From Cryphonectria parasitica EP155 (Eukaryota; Ascomycota; Sordariomycetes; Diaporthales; Cryphonectriaceae): a DNA stretch of 64,000 nucleotides. Every line of letters begins with the position of its first letter. Position 1 is the stretch's first letter. The DNA lies in the NCBI RefSeq assembly GCF_011745365.1, contig NW_024468911.1:4334759-4398758 (forward strand), in the 5' to 3' direction. The notes below the pieces were generated by a model, which saw nothing but the letters and a program-made list of their open reading frames with translations, had not been told where the DNA came from and searched no databases. Below are positions 1-10,387 of this stretch, piece after piece. A program made the translations under genes and the position numbers.

Positions 1-936
1 ACCCAGACTTATTCTCGATCCAGAAGGCTCAAAAGGCTCGATTTCCCCTGATGCAGTCGGTACGTATCACCTACCAGTTGCATCTTTCCAAGTTTTGAAG
101 GGGAAGAAGAAGGGGAAGGGGCGGTTTTTTTTTGGTTTGTTTTTTTTAAAATTCCTTTCTTACTAAACGTCATGCTCTAATTAGGCCGTCGACACAAACT
201 GCAAAATCATTGAGGAATCCGAGAAATACGGCGTGCGAAGTTACATCTTCGCCCCTTGCATTGTGTACGGCAAGGGCGAGGGGTTCGGCAACATCACCTC
301 GATCCAGACCGTTGCCGTTGTGAAAGCCGCCAGGGCCATGAGGCGTGTATACAAGGTTGACGAGGGCGAGCCGGTAAGCCAACGCTCCATTCTCGTGCAT
401 CCCAAAAACCATCCAAAGAGAAGCCGAAACACTGATTGATTCCTTCCTCTATGAACAGGAGTGGCCTGTCTGTCACATTCTTGACAACACAAGCCTTTAC
501 CTCGACATCCTGCGCACGATCTTGACCGGTGGGGATCCTGGGCATGGTAGGGAAGGCTTCTTTCTCGCCTCTTCGGGGCCTGTACCATGGGATGACATTT
601 ACACTGCCGTGGCGGCGGCGCTGGCAAGGCGTAATATCGTGGCGGACGATTCTGTCGTCCCTGCAAGTCCAGAGATACTGGGGCGCATGGGAGAGGCACT
701 CGATTGTCCGGCCGAGGTAGTGAGCTTGCATATTGGTGGAAAGTGAGTGCGACATTTTATTCTGGTCCATAAATATGTGTGTTATCTTCGAGACTAACCA
801 ACTGATATTACAATCTAGGTGCACGTTCAAGAGTGAGCGTGGGAAGAGAATCGGGTGGAAGACTCAGTTTGGCCCTCGCCACATTATTGAGGCTGCAGAT
901 GATGAGGTCCAGCTAATCTTGGACAATCTAGGCTGA
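1..936 (+). CDS. NAD(P)-dependent epimerase/dehydratase, 3' part (5' end outside window)
   Basis: This is the C-terminal part of an atypical short-chain dehydrogenase/epimerase, probably a cytosolic oxidoreductase of unknown substrate. Exons join as <1..59, 185..373, 459..742 and 819..936, all with canonical GT-AG borders and a continuous frame. The visible protein starts PDLFSIQKAQ, passes through YGVRSYIFAPCIVYGKGEG, which resembles the substrate-side strand of NAD-dependent epimerases, and ends EVQLILDNLG. The N-terminal Rossmann fold and most of the catalytic residues lie upstream of the window, so neither cofactor nor activity can be checked. The frame of the first exon was chosen because only frame 3 joins in phase to the second exon. 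The M3 peptidase gene converges on it about 230 bp downstream. Family assignment is by recognition and is reasonably secure; the specific function is unknown. Confidence 0.75.
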
Positions 937-1169
937 TCGTGAAGAGAGAAAACCGCATGTGCTGTAGGGCGTGGTGTTCTATGGGAATCATGTGCAATAT
1001 ACTCACCCAAAATATGCAACTTCTTGTACAGAAGACACCAGAGTTTCGTTGCGATGCCGAGGCAGGGTGGCAGCAGCACCCAGACCTGCAAGTCTCTGCC
1101 CATTTTCAATGAGCTTCCAAAGTGCCCTCGTGGGCCGAGTAATGAATGTCTCAAAGAGAAAAAAGACCG

Positions 1170-3475
1170 TCAAGACAGGATCTGCCGGAGAAACGCATCC
1201 GAGTTCGGCTTTCTGCCAAGAAGAGCCTGCACCGTCTCGGCCTCCGGTCGACCTGCTCCCGGCTCCAAGAGCAGCTTTCGGAACCTTCGCCCGGCGCTCT
1301 TGTCCCATGCATTTCCAGCAAAGACGGTGTCGTATATATCTGCCGCGATCACTCGGCATCTGCAAGTTTTGAGAGTGTGCCCCATTAGCTAGCCGGCCCA
1401 AGAAAGGAAGACAGACGCTCAAATCGGCGAGTTGGTCATCGACTTAGTTGCATTACTCACAACGGATATGCAAAGTAGCCTGCAGCGTACTTCTTGAGGA
1501 TATGGCTGAACGAAGCCTGCCCCCACCCTGGATCATGTTCACCTTCGCCGAGGGCTAGACCCATAATCTCAGATCTACCAGAGTTCCAGAGCGCAGTCGT
1601 GTCTATCTCCGCTGCTGCCTGTGCGCTCGATGGCGAATGAATCGCGAGGTCGAATAGAGCTAAGTGAATCGATCGCATCATCTGGTTCGCCTTGAAGAGC
1701 CACTTGGTACGGGTGACGGCCTGAGCGATGTCCAGCGGCAGCCCTCCAGAAAACTCTTTGGCGCCGTGCTGGTGCTGCTGCTGGTGCTGCTGCTGGTCCG
1801 CTGCGTTACAGACCACAGAGTGATGTCTGCCGAGGCGTGTAAGCACCTTTACGTCCCATGCCCAGTTCTCCATAGTGACACTGGGGATCTCGACAAAATC
1901 TCGCGAATGCTCAATACCGTACTTGGCAGAAGAAACCAGGCTATGAACAGCATGACCCAGTTCATGCATCAAGCTCTTTACATCTTTATGTTCGAGCAGA
2001 ACCGGCTTATCCATGGAGCCTTCCGGCCGGCTGATGGCGCAGATCACCGTCGACACGCCGTGGTTTCGCATCCCAAGTGCGTCTACGAACGGCCGCTGAA
2101 TGGCAATGTGCGTGCCATTATTATATTTCCCATCTCGGGCGAGTATGTCGAGGTACAAGTAGCCCAGGAATTCGCCTGTTCCATCTACTGCACTGTCCCG
2201 GACAGCATAGGTGACCACCTCGCTGTGCCACGCCTTGACCTCAGGCATGGGTACGAAGTCGAGGCCAAAGACGTCTCCGTACAGCTCAAGGATGCTCTGA
2301 ACGGTGTGCCAGACTTCAAAGTACTCTGCAAACTTGCGCATGTCGAGCGAGCAGTGCTCCTTCTTCCAGTGGTAGGAATAGTAGCTGAAGTCCCAGGCGA
2401 ACAGATTGGGAGGAAGCCCTTGTGGGTCGACGTTCACCTGGCTGCTATGAAAAGCAGGACTCTCGACACCTTGACGCAATCCCTCCAGCTTCATCTGGCG
2501 AAGCATGATGAGGTCGGCGTCGCGGATGGGCTCAAGCTTCTGGCGCAAGGTGTTCAGCGACGCCAGTACGTCAGCCGTGCTGTCAGCCATCTTGTCCTCC
2601 ATGCTGACAGCGGCATGATTATCGTAGCCCTGCAACCGCGCGGTCTCATCCCTCAGGACAATGATCTTTGACAGGCGCCCGACGTTTTCCGGGAAGCGAT
2701 GTGACCGTGCAAATTCCAATCTTTGGCGAGTTTCTTCCAGGATGGCAGAGCGGTAGACTTCAGTGAACGCGTTGCCCTTCAATGGCACCCGGAACAGCTG
2801 CTGGCTCACTTCAGGACTGGCCTCAGTAATATATTCCGATGGCGTGCCCGTCTTCAATGTCTTTAGAACATCTTCGCTCACGCCAGCTAGCTCAGCACCG
2901 GTACACCACACCACTCCGTCATTCTCCTCCGTGATGCACCTAAGAGAAGCAGATTCAAGCCGACTTAACTCCTCCGAAGCGGTTTGTATGCGCTGACGAG
3001 TCTCAGTGCAAGCAATGCTGGCCCCTGCACGGACGTACTGCCCGTGCATGCGCTCCAGGAGAAATCGATCCTGCGCGTCGAGGGCCTCGGCGGACGTCTC
3101 AGTTCGGACCCGTTGGCGAACGGCGCTTACCAGGTTGGCGACGTCAGTGCGCATCAGGTTCACGGACTCGGCAGCTGTGATGAGGTTCTGAGCCTTTCGT
3201 GAGGCATCGCGGACAGCTTTGTCTGGATGTACCTGGGCCAGCACGGTGCGGAGGATTGTGGTACGGGACGCGGTGTGGTTACGGCTGTCTACGAGGGGCT
3301 GGATCGTGTTGGCAAAGGTGGCCGTCTCTGGCGTCACAGTTTTGACGAGCTCATCTTGGATTGCTGTCTGGTTGGCGAGCAGAGTTTGTGTCTCAGAGAG
3401 GACAGACGCTGGACTGAGGCCGTCAAAGACTGGCAAGGGGGGCAGATGACCTGCATCCTGTTGCTTTGACCCCAT
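1170..3475 (-). CDS. M3 family zinc metallopeptidase (thimet/oligopeptidase-like)
   Basis: The CDS is complement(join(1170..1359,1461..3475)), 734 aa. The long first exon carries the M3 active site: HELGH at about residues 504-508, followed by DFVEIPSVTMENW, which supplies the third zinc ligand (Glu about 529) as in thimet oligopeptidase. The second exon is needed: it supplies the conserved M3 tail (YAAGYFAYP followed by RVIAADIYDTVF) and the closing LGRKP-DAFLRQ segment. The donor GTGAGT at 1460 and acceptor CAG at 1360 keep the frame. There is no signal peptide, so it is probably a cytosolic peptidase that trims short peptides. An odd feature is a Gln/His insert (QQQHQQQHQH, residues about 561-570) shortly after the zinc site, encoded by an imperfect CAG/CAC-type repeat. 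The length fits the family. Confidence 0.92.
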
Positions 3476-4581
3476 CGTGGTGATTGACTGACGTGTGACA
3501 CAGAATATGAAAGAACGTAGTAAAAAAAATCAGATCTTCCAGGGATGGTTCCTTAGTGTCTCCTCCTTGAAGAGGTGCCTGCGATCTCATGCAGTGCCCC
3601 CGATAGACGCATCTTCCAGGTTCCTGCTACAGTCTGCTGTAGGCTGAGGGGATCCAACAGTGACAGGCTCAGGCAGTGGCGGCCATGTACAAATTCGTCA
3701 ACGCCCCCTGTGCGACGTGTTGGTATGGCATCGGGAGCTTCCTCTCTCTGCTGGGATCGCGAGCGTATAACCACGAGCTATGATCTGAGGGTTCCTGGAA
3801 GCCCACAGTAAGATGTGTGTAGAACCCCAGAACTCCGTGTCCACTCCTGGGGATATTTTCTTCCTCTTTTCTTTGCTTTCAAGAGTCTCATGGAGTAATA
3901 GCACGTTGCAATGATCTTCCAAGGAAGCAGCGCCTGGAACCCTGAGTGGGCACTGATGTGAGGCAGGGATAGCCACTAACCACCCCCCCCCCCTTCCCAC
4001 CTTTCGTGCCGTTGAAGAATAGGCTTAGGGTACCATGGTAGTACCTTCCTGCTGTGCCTCGCAAACCCCCACCACCAAGAAGGAACCCCACCCCCGGCCG
4101 ATTACCCGTTCCTGGTCTTCCTGCGTGAGGTCCCAGCCCCTCCAAATTCCACCCCTCCACACCAAAAAAAAAAAAAAAAGAGACATCACAGCTTCAACAT
4201 GCTTTGGAGGGTGGGCATCCCCAACCACCAGCATTTTACTTTATGCCGCGCGGTCTTTTGATCACTGCGGATTTCCAGAAGGAACCAGGTCCTTTGATAA
4301 TCTAATTGAGCTGGGTAGACGGCTTTTCCTGAATGACTCTCACATATGCCTGTCTCATTTTGCTGTGCTTCTTGCTTCTTTCCCCTTCTCCCACTGTGCT
4401 CGTCCTCATCCTCCACCCTCCCTCTCCTTCGTCTTCATCCACGATCCCTACGCTCAGCCAGTGCCTTTGTAGTCTTTCCTTCGAGGCAATACTCATCGAG
4501 GCTAATCAATTGAGCTGGAAATTCTCTCCTCTCTCACACCTGTCCTTACCGTTCCCATCTCTTGCGCAACGACTGTCCAAG
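3476..4581. other. Intergenic region between divergent genes
   Basis: This 1.1 kb lies between the divergent M3 peptidase and the secreted Ser/Thr-rich protein, and probably holds both promoters. It contains a C run near 3984, an A run near 4165 and a CT-rich stretch at about 4380-4560 just before the downstream start, which is typical of a fungal promoter or leader. I see no convincing gene; the ORFs on either strand are short and compositionally biased. Confidence 0.6.
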
Positions 4582-5385
4582 ATGCGCCTGTTCAGCCCAC
4601 CCGCGCCTTTCTCCAGCTTATTGCTCTGCGCGGCCTTCCTGTCTCAGCCCTCTACTTGTCTGCCAGTCGCCGATGTGAACGCAGAGGTGGTAGAACACAG
4701 GGTACAAAGATTTCATGCTGTCCGACCTCGGGCGACGTACTCGATCGTACCTATCGGCGGCCAGAGCACAACGTCGACAGAAGCGGCCGCGACCACCATT
4801 GTCGAGACTGTCACCCCGGCGCCCAAAACGACTACTGACGAAGTCACCGAGACGGACATCTCGGTTGTTTCGATTGCGCCTGCTACGGTGGTTGTGACCC
4901 AAACAGTCACTGATCTTGTCACGTCTACAACGTCGTCCCTGACGACATCTACGTCTTCGGAGACGGTTTCGGCCACGAGTACCTCATCCTCATCAACTAC
5001 GAGCACTTTGACAGTTGTTGCGATCAGTTCCTCGTCACTGGCGAGCACTTCTTCACCAACAAGTGCTTCTTCCTCATCTACGAATACTTCCTCCTCACTC
5101 ACAAGTACCTCCTCCTCCATCACAACAACCGAGTCATCGACCACAGCCGCCCCCACCAGCGTCACCACCGTCATCTCAGTGTCGCTGCCTCCACATCTCA
5201 CCTCGACTCACACTCCCTCTCCCTCCTCCTCCTCCTCCCCCGTCACCTCTTGGATACCAACACCTTCCACCTTCATCACTACGAGCAAGACAACCCCCAC
5301 CACCACCTCTTTCGACGACGGTCAGTGGCACACAACCTACCCTGCCTGGAATGGCACGTCCGCATACCTCGCCATGAGAAGATGA
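4582..5385 (+). CDS. Secreted Ser/Thr-rich low-complexity protein
   Basis: This is a single-exon ORF of 267 aa when started at the ATG at 4582. The frame stays open further upstream, but the peptide from 4582 begins with a typical secretory signal (MRLFSPPAPF, then a Leu/Ala-rich core ending near PSTCLP). After a short N-terminal region the protein is almost entirely Ser, Thr, Ala, Val and Pro and would be heavily O-glycosylated. It lacks a clear C-terminal GPI hydrophobic tail or a transmembrane segment, so it is probably released or trapped in the cell wall. No catalytic domain is visible. The CT-rich leader just upstream fits a fungal transcription start. Function is not known. An additional 3' exon cannot be excluded, but the stop after YLAMRR is in good context. 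Confidence 0.7.
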   Translation: MRLFSPPAPFSSLLLCAAFLSQPSTCLPVADVNAEVVEHRVQRFHAVRPRATYSIVPIGGQSTTSTEAAATTIVETVTPAPKTTTDEVTETDISVVSIAPATVVVTQTVTDLVTSTTSSLTTSTSSETVSATSTSSSSTTSTLTVVAISSSSLASTSSPTSASSSSTNTSSSLTSTSSSITTTESSTTAAPTSVTTVISVSLPPHLTSTHTPSPSSSSSPVTSWIPTPSTFITTSKTTPTTTSFDDGQWHTTYPAWNGTSAYLAMRR

Positions 5386-6040
5386 GACCAACCATACACC
5401 CCCCACGTCAAACCTGGCTGAAGAGCGCCCCTACCTTTTTCGGTTTCAACGAGTTGGAAACAGATGCGACTATGAGGGGCAATGAGAAATGAGTCCAGGA
5501 ACGTAATAAATAATTAATCATGTAACAACACTACTATGGGTCACCATCTCGTTCTATGAGAATGGGGCTTGGGGCACACGCTATTATATACTATGTACAT
5601 AAACACGAACCCGGGCACGGGGAGGAGACGACCACAGATAGATGATGGTCTTCCTTTGCGCAAAAGACGGGAAGTCTGCTTAGATGTAGATGTCCTACCA
5701 TGTTACATATAGACGCCTATAAAGGTTTCTGTCGAGAACTTTTCAATAAGAGAATATAGTCCTCTACACTGTCCTGCTATCGCCTTACTCTTCAAGTGAA
5801 CAATGGATACATCTAAAAGAAAATGTTCACAAGGAAGAGCAAACATCAAGAAGAAGAACAAACATGCAGCAATAGGAGACATAGCCTGTCCCAAACGAGT
5901 TGCATGAGATTCGGATAGGTAGGAGAGACAGCGTCACATGGGTATTACATTCATAAAGTCAAAGCTCATTATCGTTGGCACACCTCCCTCCCTCCTTTGA
6001 TCTCGCACACCTTTCCCATGCATGACTAAAACTTCCCCGC
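5386..6040. other. Intergenic region between convergent genes
   Basis: About 650 bp between two convergent genes, presumably holding both 3' UTRs. AT-rich, with AATAAA-like strings near 5505; no gene seen. Confidence 0.5.
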
Positions 6041-7497
6041 TCAGTGCTCCCCAATGCAGGCTAACATCAACCTCTCATAATCCCCGGACGTCTCACCCTT
6101 GATCCTGCGCGCCAGATCTTTCCCATATCGCTGTTTGTACGCTCCCTTTACATTAGCCATATTGGCCTTGTCCCAGTGGCTGCGCACGACCCTCGCGACC
6201 AGGAGGTGGTCCTTGGTGCCGGGGCCGGCCATGGCGTCCTCGAGCAGCATGGCCTGGTGCATGTACTTGTCGATGGCGTGGCGCAGCTGAAACAGCAGGG
6301 CGTCCTCCATGTGGCCGCGAAACTCCTTCTTGATGACGGTCTCGAGGTCGCGGGCGTATTTGAGCTTGTACTCGTGGGCGATGGCCCTGATCTGGTTGTC
6401 ATTGCGCAGGCTGAGGATGCTGCACACGCGCATTTCGTCAGTGCCCGCCTTGCCCTCGGTGGCAGCGTAGAGCGCGTCCACGTCGCGGTCGATGTCGGCC
6501 TTGATCACTGGCGCCGAGTCCTCGGCCCGCGTGGCGCCCAGGACGATCTCAAAGTGCCGCTCCGTCTTCAGGCTCAGGTCGTCTTTGATAGCGGCGACTA
6601 AGTCGCGGTGGAAGGTCGCCCTGTACGCCGACTTGATGGCGTGGATGTCGGCGTTGCTGCGGCCCAGGAGTACGTCGTTGAGCACCTTCTCCTTGGTCCC
6701 CGGCCCGGACATGGCCTCGAAGAGCAAACGTATGTCGTGCTGCAGAGGCCCACGGGCCAGCGCCACCAGCCCTGTCTCAAACCAGCTCGACGTCTCGTTC
6801 TGGAGGTCCGCGACTATATTGCGGCGCTCGTTGCGGGCGTAGGCGTCGCTGATGGCATGGATCTGGTAGGGGTCCTTGTCGGCGAGCTCGCGTATCAGGG
6901 TCTTCTCGTCGGTGCCGAAGCCCTTCATGGCCTTGCGGATGGCGTCGGCGCAGGGCCTGGCGTCCCAGTTGATGATCTGCGGCGGGCCATAGCCTGGAGA
7001 GGGAGGGGTTGGGAACGACGGCGCGGGTGGAGGGGCGCCATAGCCAGGTGCTGGTGCGCCGTAAGGAGACGGGGCGCCGTACTGGCCGGGTGGAGGGCCC
7101 TGGGGAGGCGGTTGCTGGTAGTAGGACTGTGGACCACCTCCTGGCGGCATCGGCGATGGGGCGCCGTAGCCTTGTGGAGGAGGTGCTTGGCCGTACGGCG
7201 CAGGTGGATACGGGCTGTGAGGGGGAGCAGGCGAGTAGCCGCCATACGGAGGCTGGCCTGCAGGCGGAGGAGCGGGGGCACCGTACTGGCCCGGCTGCTG
7301 GTAGCCATATTGTCCAGGTGGTGGTTGTGGTGGAGGAGGCTGGTTGTAGTAGCCGCCGCCCTGGGGAGGAGGTTGGTCTGAATAGGCCGGAGTTAGTTCT
7401 TGAGCTGAAAGAGGGCTTACTTGGCGTCTTTGACGACATGAGGTGTAGGTGAAGGGATGTAGAACTCACTGTAGGCAGGGTATCCTCCGTAAGACAT
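6041..7497 (-). CDS. Annexin with Pro/Gly/Tyr/Gln-rich N-terminal head
   Basis: The CDS is complement(join(6041..7377,7470..7497)), 454 aa. A 28-nt first exon (MSYGGYPAY) joins by a 92-bp intron to the main exon. Residues 1 to about 143 are a low-complexity head of PPPQG, GQYG and GAPAP repeats, comparable to the heads of annexins A7 and A11. Four annexin repeats follow, from about 144 to the end. Type-2-like loops are visible as MKGFGTDE (repeat I), SGPGTKEK (II), GKAGTDEM (III) and AGPGTKDH (IV). Annexins bind acidic phospholipids, usually with calcium, and act in membrane trafficking or repair; fungal members often lack full calcium ligation. The small first exon was chosen because it gives a start and keeps the phase; an extra micro-exon in the intron is possible (a second GTAAGC lies near 7420). 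Confidence 0.9.
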
Positions 7498-7763
7498 GTT
7501 TGGTTGGCAGGTGTTAGAATAGTGGATTTATGTTACTGGCGTGCAAGCAAAATGTATTCTGAAGAGAATATGCGAGCGGGGAGAAAAAGCAACGGGTATC
7601 AACAATGAAATGGGAAAAAACCAAGGGAGAAGGATGAGGATGCCGCTGAAATGAAGTGCGCAAGGTGGGTTGCAGGTTATTTAATTGATCTGCCCAGTCA
7701 GTACTAAAAGAGCAAAGGTCGTCACCAACAGCTCCTTTGTCACCAAGGATGAGCTTACTTGAA

Positions 7764-7925
7764 CAGATCTTCTAGTTCCTTTTCTCTGCTGAGGCTGACG
7801 GTTCCAAGCTTGGCGAATGGGGCAGTGTAAGCAGACACGGTTTGGTCTGGACGGAAGGCCAGCGGCGAACCACAGGCAGCTATCTCGGCCAAGCTGGGAA
7901 GAGCAAGGATGGCGCCTGCTGTGAT
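7764..7925 (-). other. Coding-like orphan segment, possible terminal exon
   Basis: On the minus strand about 52 codons run from a plausible acceptor (ATCCATCACAG, just above 7925) to a TAA at 7764-7766. The peptide has balanced composition and many C/G third positions, and includes PSLAEIAACGSPLAFRPDQ and ends REKELEDLFK. It looks more like coding DNA than its surroundings. I found no upstream exon with a start codon in the next 200 bp, which includes a poly-A/T tract and a palindrome. It could be a terminal exon of an unrecognised gene, part of the annexin leader transcript, or a relic. I do not recognise the peptide. Confidence 0.3.
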
Positions 7926-7947
7926 GGATACGAGACCGAGTTAGGGA

Positions 7948-7959
7948 GTACTATAGTAC
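7948..7959. repeat. 12-bp perfect palindrome GTACTATAGTAC
   Basis: A self-complementary 12-mer sharing the core TACTATAGTA with the longer palindrome 130 bp away. Confidence 0.7.
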
Positions 7960-8086
7960 ATATGTGTCTGGAAGTTTCGAAAAGAAAAAAAAAAAAGAGA
8001 TAGAGGTCAGATGGTCTTGACAAACAACAGAGGCGACACAGGCGATCGATCGTGATGGTGGCTATGAATGAGAGTAACGAAGTTTG

Positions 8087-8104
8087 TACATACTATAGTA
8101 TGTA
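8087..8104. repeat. 18-bp perfect palindrome
   Basis: TACATACTATAGTATGTA reads identically on both strands. It could be a dimeric regulator site or a cruciform; no function is known to me. Confidence 0.7.
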
Positions 8105-10049
8105 TTACAACGCATGTGTGGACCCTTGACGACCATGACTGGACCTTCAGCAGGGTTCTTCAGGCGGTTACCCCTCTATCCACGTACCTTCCCACCTCCC
8201 AAGATTCCGGGAATTTAGCGTGTGGGCCGATTGCTGAGGCTGAATCCTACCTGCCCCGAGACCGAACACTTCGAGGTGATTGCATTGACTTTCTAATTTA
8301 TTTGCTTACCATCCGAAATCCGGACTGTGATAAGACGGGACAGGACAATTCTTGAAGTCTGGTGAACGAGAAGATTTATTGTCTCACAAGATGGGAACGA
8401 ATCAGAAACGAACCAACCCTCTCCATCTCGTTGTGTGCGCGCTGTGGCGGGAGACATCACGTCATCAAACAAAACCAGATATGGCAGTTGCTGTGCCGTA
8501 CATAATCTGATAATGTACCTGGCAGTGCGTGGTCGCTCTGTGGCAGTGCGTAGTGCCTCTTAGCGTATGGACATCGCCATGTGCTCAGCAAGTGGGGGTG
8601 GGTTCCCTCCTCCAAACACCCATGCATGTGGGTGCCTGGGACTTACAACCGGATCTGTCACTGAGGACCTCGGCAGCCGTGCCGATTCGGGCAACATACT
8701 CTCACCTCCCCGGGTGTCCAATAATCTTGAATCACAGTTTGAAGATATTGTAATAGTAGTTCCATTTTCGGGCTCAGCACTCTGAACTCTTGGAGAGGTT
8801 ATTTGTATTTTGGCTCTATAAATCTTGAGATTCTAGTTGCTAATGTTATTATTAGTGGAGCCCTCTTGACTTGTGGCTATAAGCCCTGTGGACATGCTGG
8901 AGGGTTACACGTGGTAAATGATTGATTTTACATGTGTGTTTTTTGTCTCGAGGGAAACGTGATGGGGGTGGCCCTTCCCTTTTTGTATTACCCCAAGAGT
9001 GTCGGCCATAGCCTCTCCTCTACAGTTACTGTACTAAGGCAGCGGTTTGGGAGGCGTAATTTGCCAAGGCTCGAGGCTCATCGACCTTTGAGAGCGCAGC
9101 ATAAAGCGAGAGCACACGCACCACGGACAACAGAATGTAATAGGCAAGAGGGAGGCGACAGTGATGGGTGAGCAGCACAGATAGCAATAGGCCCAGCAAA
9201 TCATTGTGTGTGGCACACAGGATATTGTTGCTGCACAGCCCCACACAGCACGGCACAGTAGCGAATCACACTAAATTTTTAGGGAGAAGTGAAATGGCCT
9301 TGTGTTGTACAAAGGACGTGTCTCATCTGCAGAGGACCATGCAATGAAACAGGCAAATCTATGCAATCCAGCCAGCCGTCCCACACCAAAATAAAAATTG
9401 AAAAGCAAGATTGCGCATAATACCATGAGCCATCATATGGACTCACTATGGTATACGAAATCTAAATGAAATCAAACTGGAACTGTAAGACCCTGCTATG
9501 GTTCATTCTCAAGATATCTGACCAAAAACGCGTCCCGGGGCCTAAGACCCCGTTATTCGAAATTCAAATACAAACCATTTATAACGCAAAACGGTAAAAG
9601 ATATTAGTGCTTTATTATTAAAACGGGTTTATACATCATGACCAGCACTAGCCCTAAATCGGTTAGATCGAGCTGTCTTTTTCTGTATAAAGTACAAACA
9701 AATTTATGATATAACCCCCTTTTAACCCTGCTATGCCTGCCTAGCCTGACCTGATTTTCTTCCCCTTCTGTAACCTACTCTGCAAAACCCCTGGTTCGCA
9801 CCTTCCAGTCGCGTAAGTAACGCGTAAAAACGTCAACAGCACCACCCACCATCTAAATCCACTGCCAAGCCTCAATCACTGCAGCTTGTCTTGTCTTCGG
9901 CAGCTCAGCATACCGTGCAGCTTGTGAGGAGGCTGCTCTACGCCAACATCACCCATCTCCTTTCAATCGAATCAGGTTGATCGATCGATGTGCATCACTT
10001 TTTTCAAATCAAATTGTCTACACATTTTGAAAAGCAGCAAATGCACCTG

Positions 10050-10077
10050 CACCAGCACCAGCACCAGCACCAGCACC
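10050..10077. repeat. CAGCAC hexanucleotide microsatellite
   Basis: About four and a half tandem copies of CAGCAC/CACCAG, in non-coding DNA upstream of the C2H2-like gene. Confidence 0.8.
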
Positions 10078-10387
10078 AAACAGCAGCAAGTTCCCACTTC
10101 ACAGCTCAACTGTGGACGCCTCTCACCACACAGGACCTTCTCCTTGTTCACGTCAGGGTTGTAGTGGAGTGAAGGGAAGCCTACCAGCACAGGCAGGCCA
10201 TAGCAGACCACTCACTGTGTTGGCATCTGGAAAGGGAAAAGAGGGAGGACTTTGACAAAGGGCTTTCACAAGGAACTCAGCTTGCAACACTCTTCAAACC
10301 CTTGTCTTCTGTTTTTGCCCTTCTCTTTATATCAAAAGGGGGTGAAAAATTTGTGCGCGTGGTCCTGTGCACGGGGCGTGGGTGGAA

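Larger units (their letters stand above)
7498..10387. other. Long intergenic region with palindromes and one coding-like segment
   Basis: About 2.9 kb without a supported gene. It holds the likely annexin promoter, a coding-like minus-strand segment at 7764-7925, two palindromes sharing the core TACTATAGTA, an AT-rich stretch at about 9400-9720 and a CAGCAC-type microsatellite near 10050. The ORFs at 8068-8355, 8529-8785 and 8932-9171 look incidental. Confidence 0.5.

Noticed and set aside
1664..2671. A 335-codon ORF opposite the M3 peptidase
   Set aside because: Antisense to strongly recognisable M3 domains and itself without a domain.
4618..5406. Long antisense ORFs over the Ser/Thr-rich gene
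   Set aside because: Shadows of repetitive Ser/Thr codons; no start context and acidic low-complexity products.
6598..7469. Alternative-frame ORFs across the annexin gene
   Set aside because: Shadows of the annexin CDS; composition dominated by Arg/Pro/Ser from GC-rich codons.
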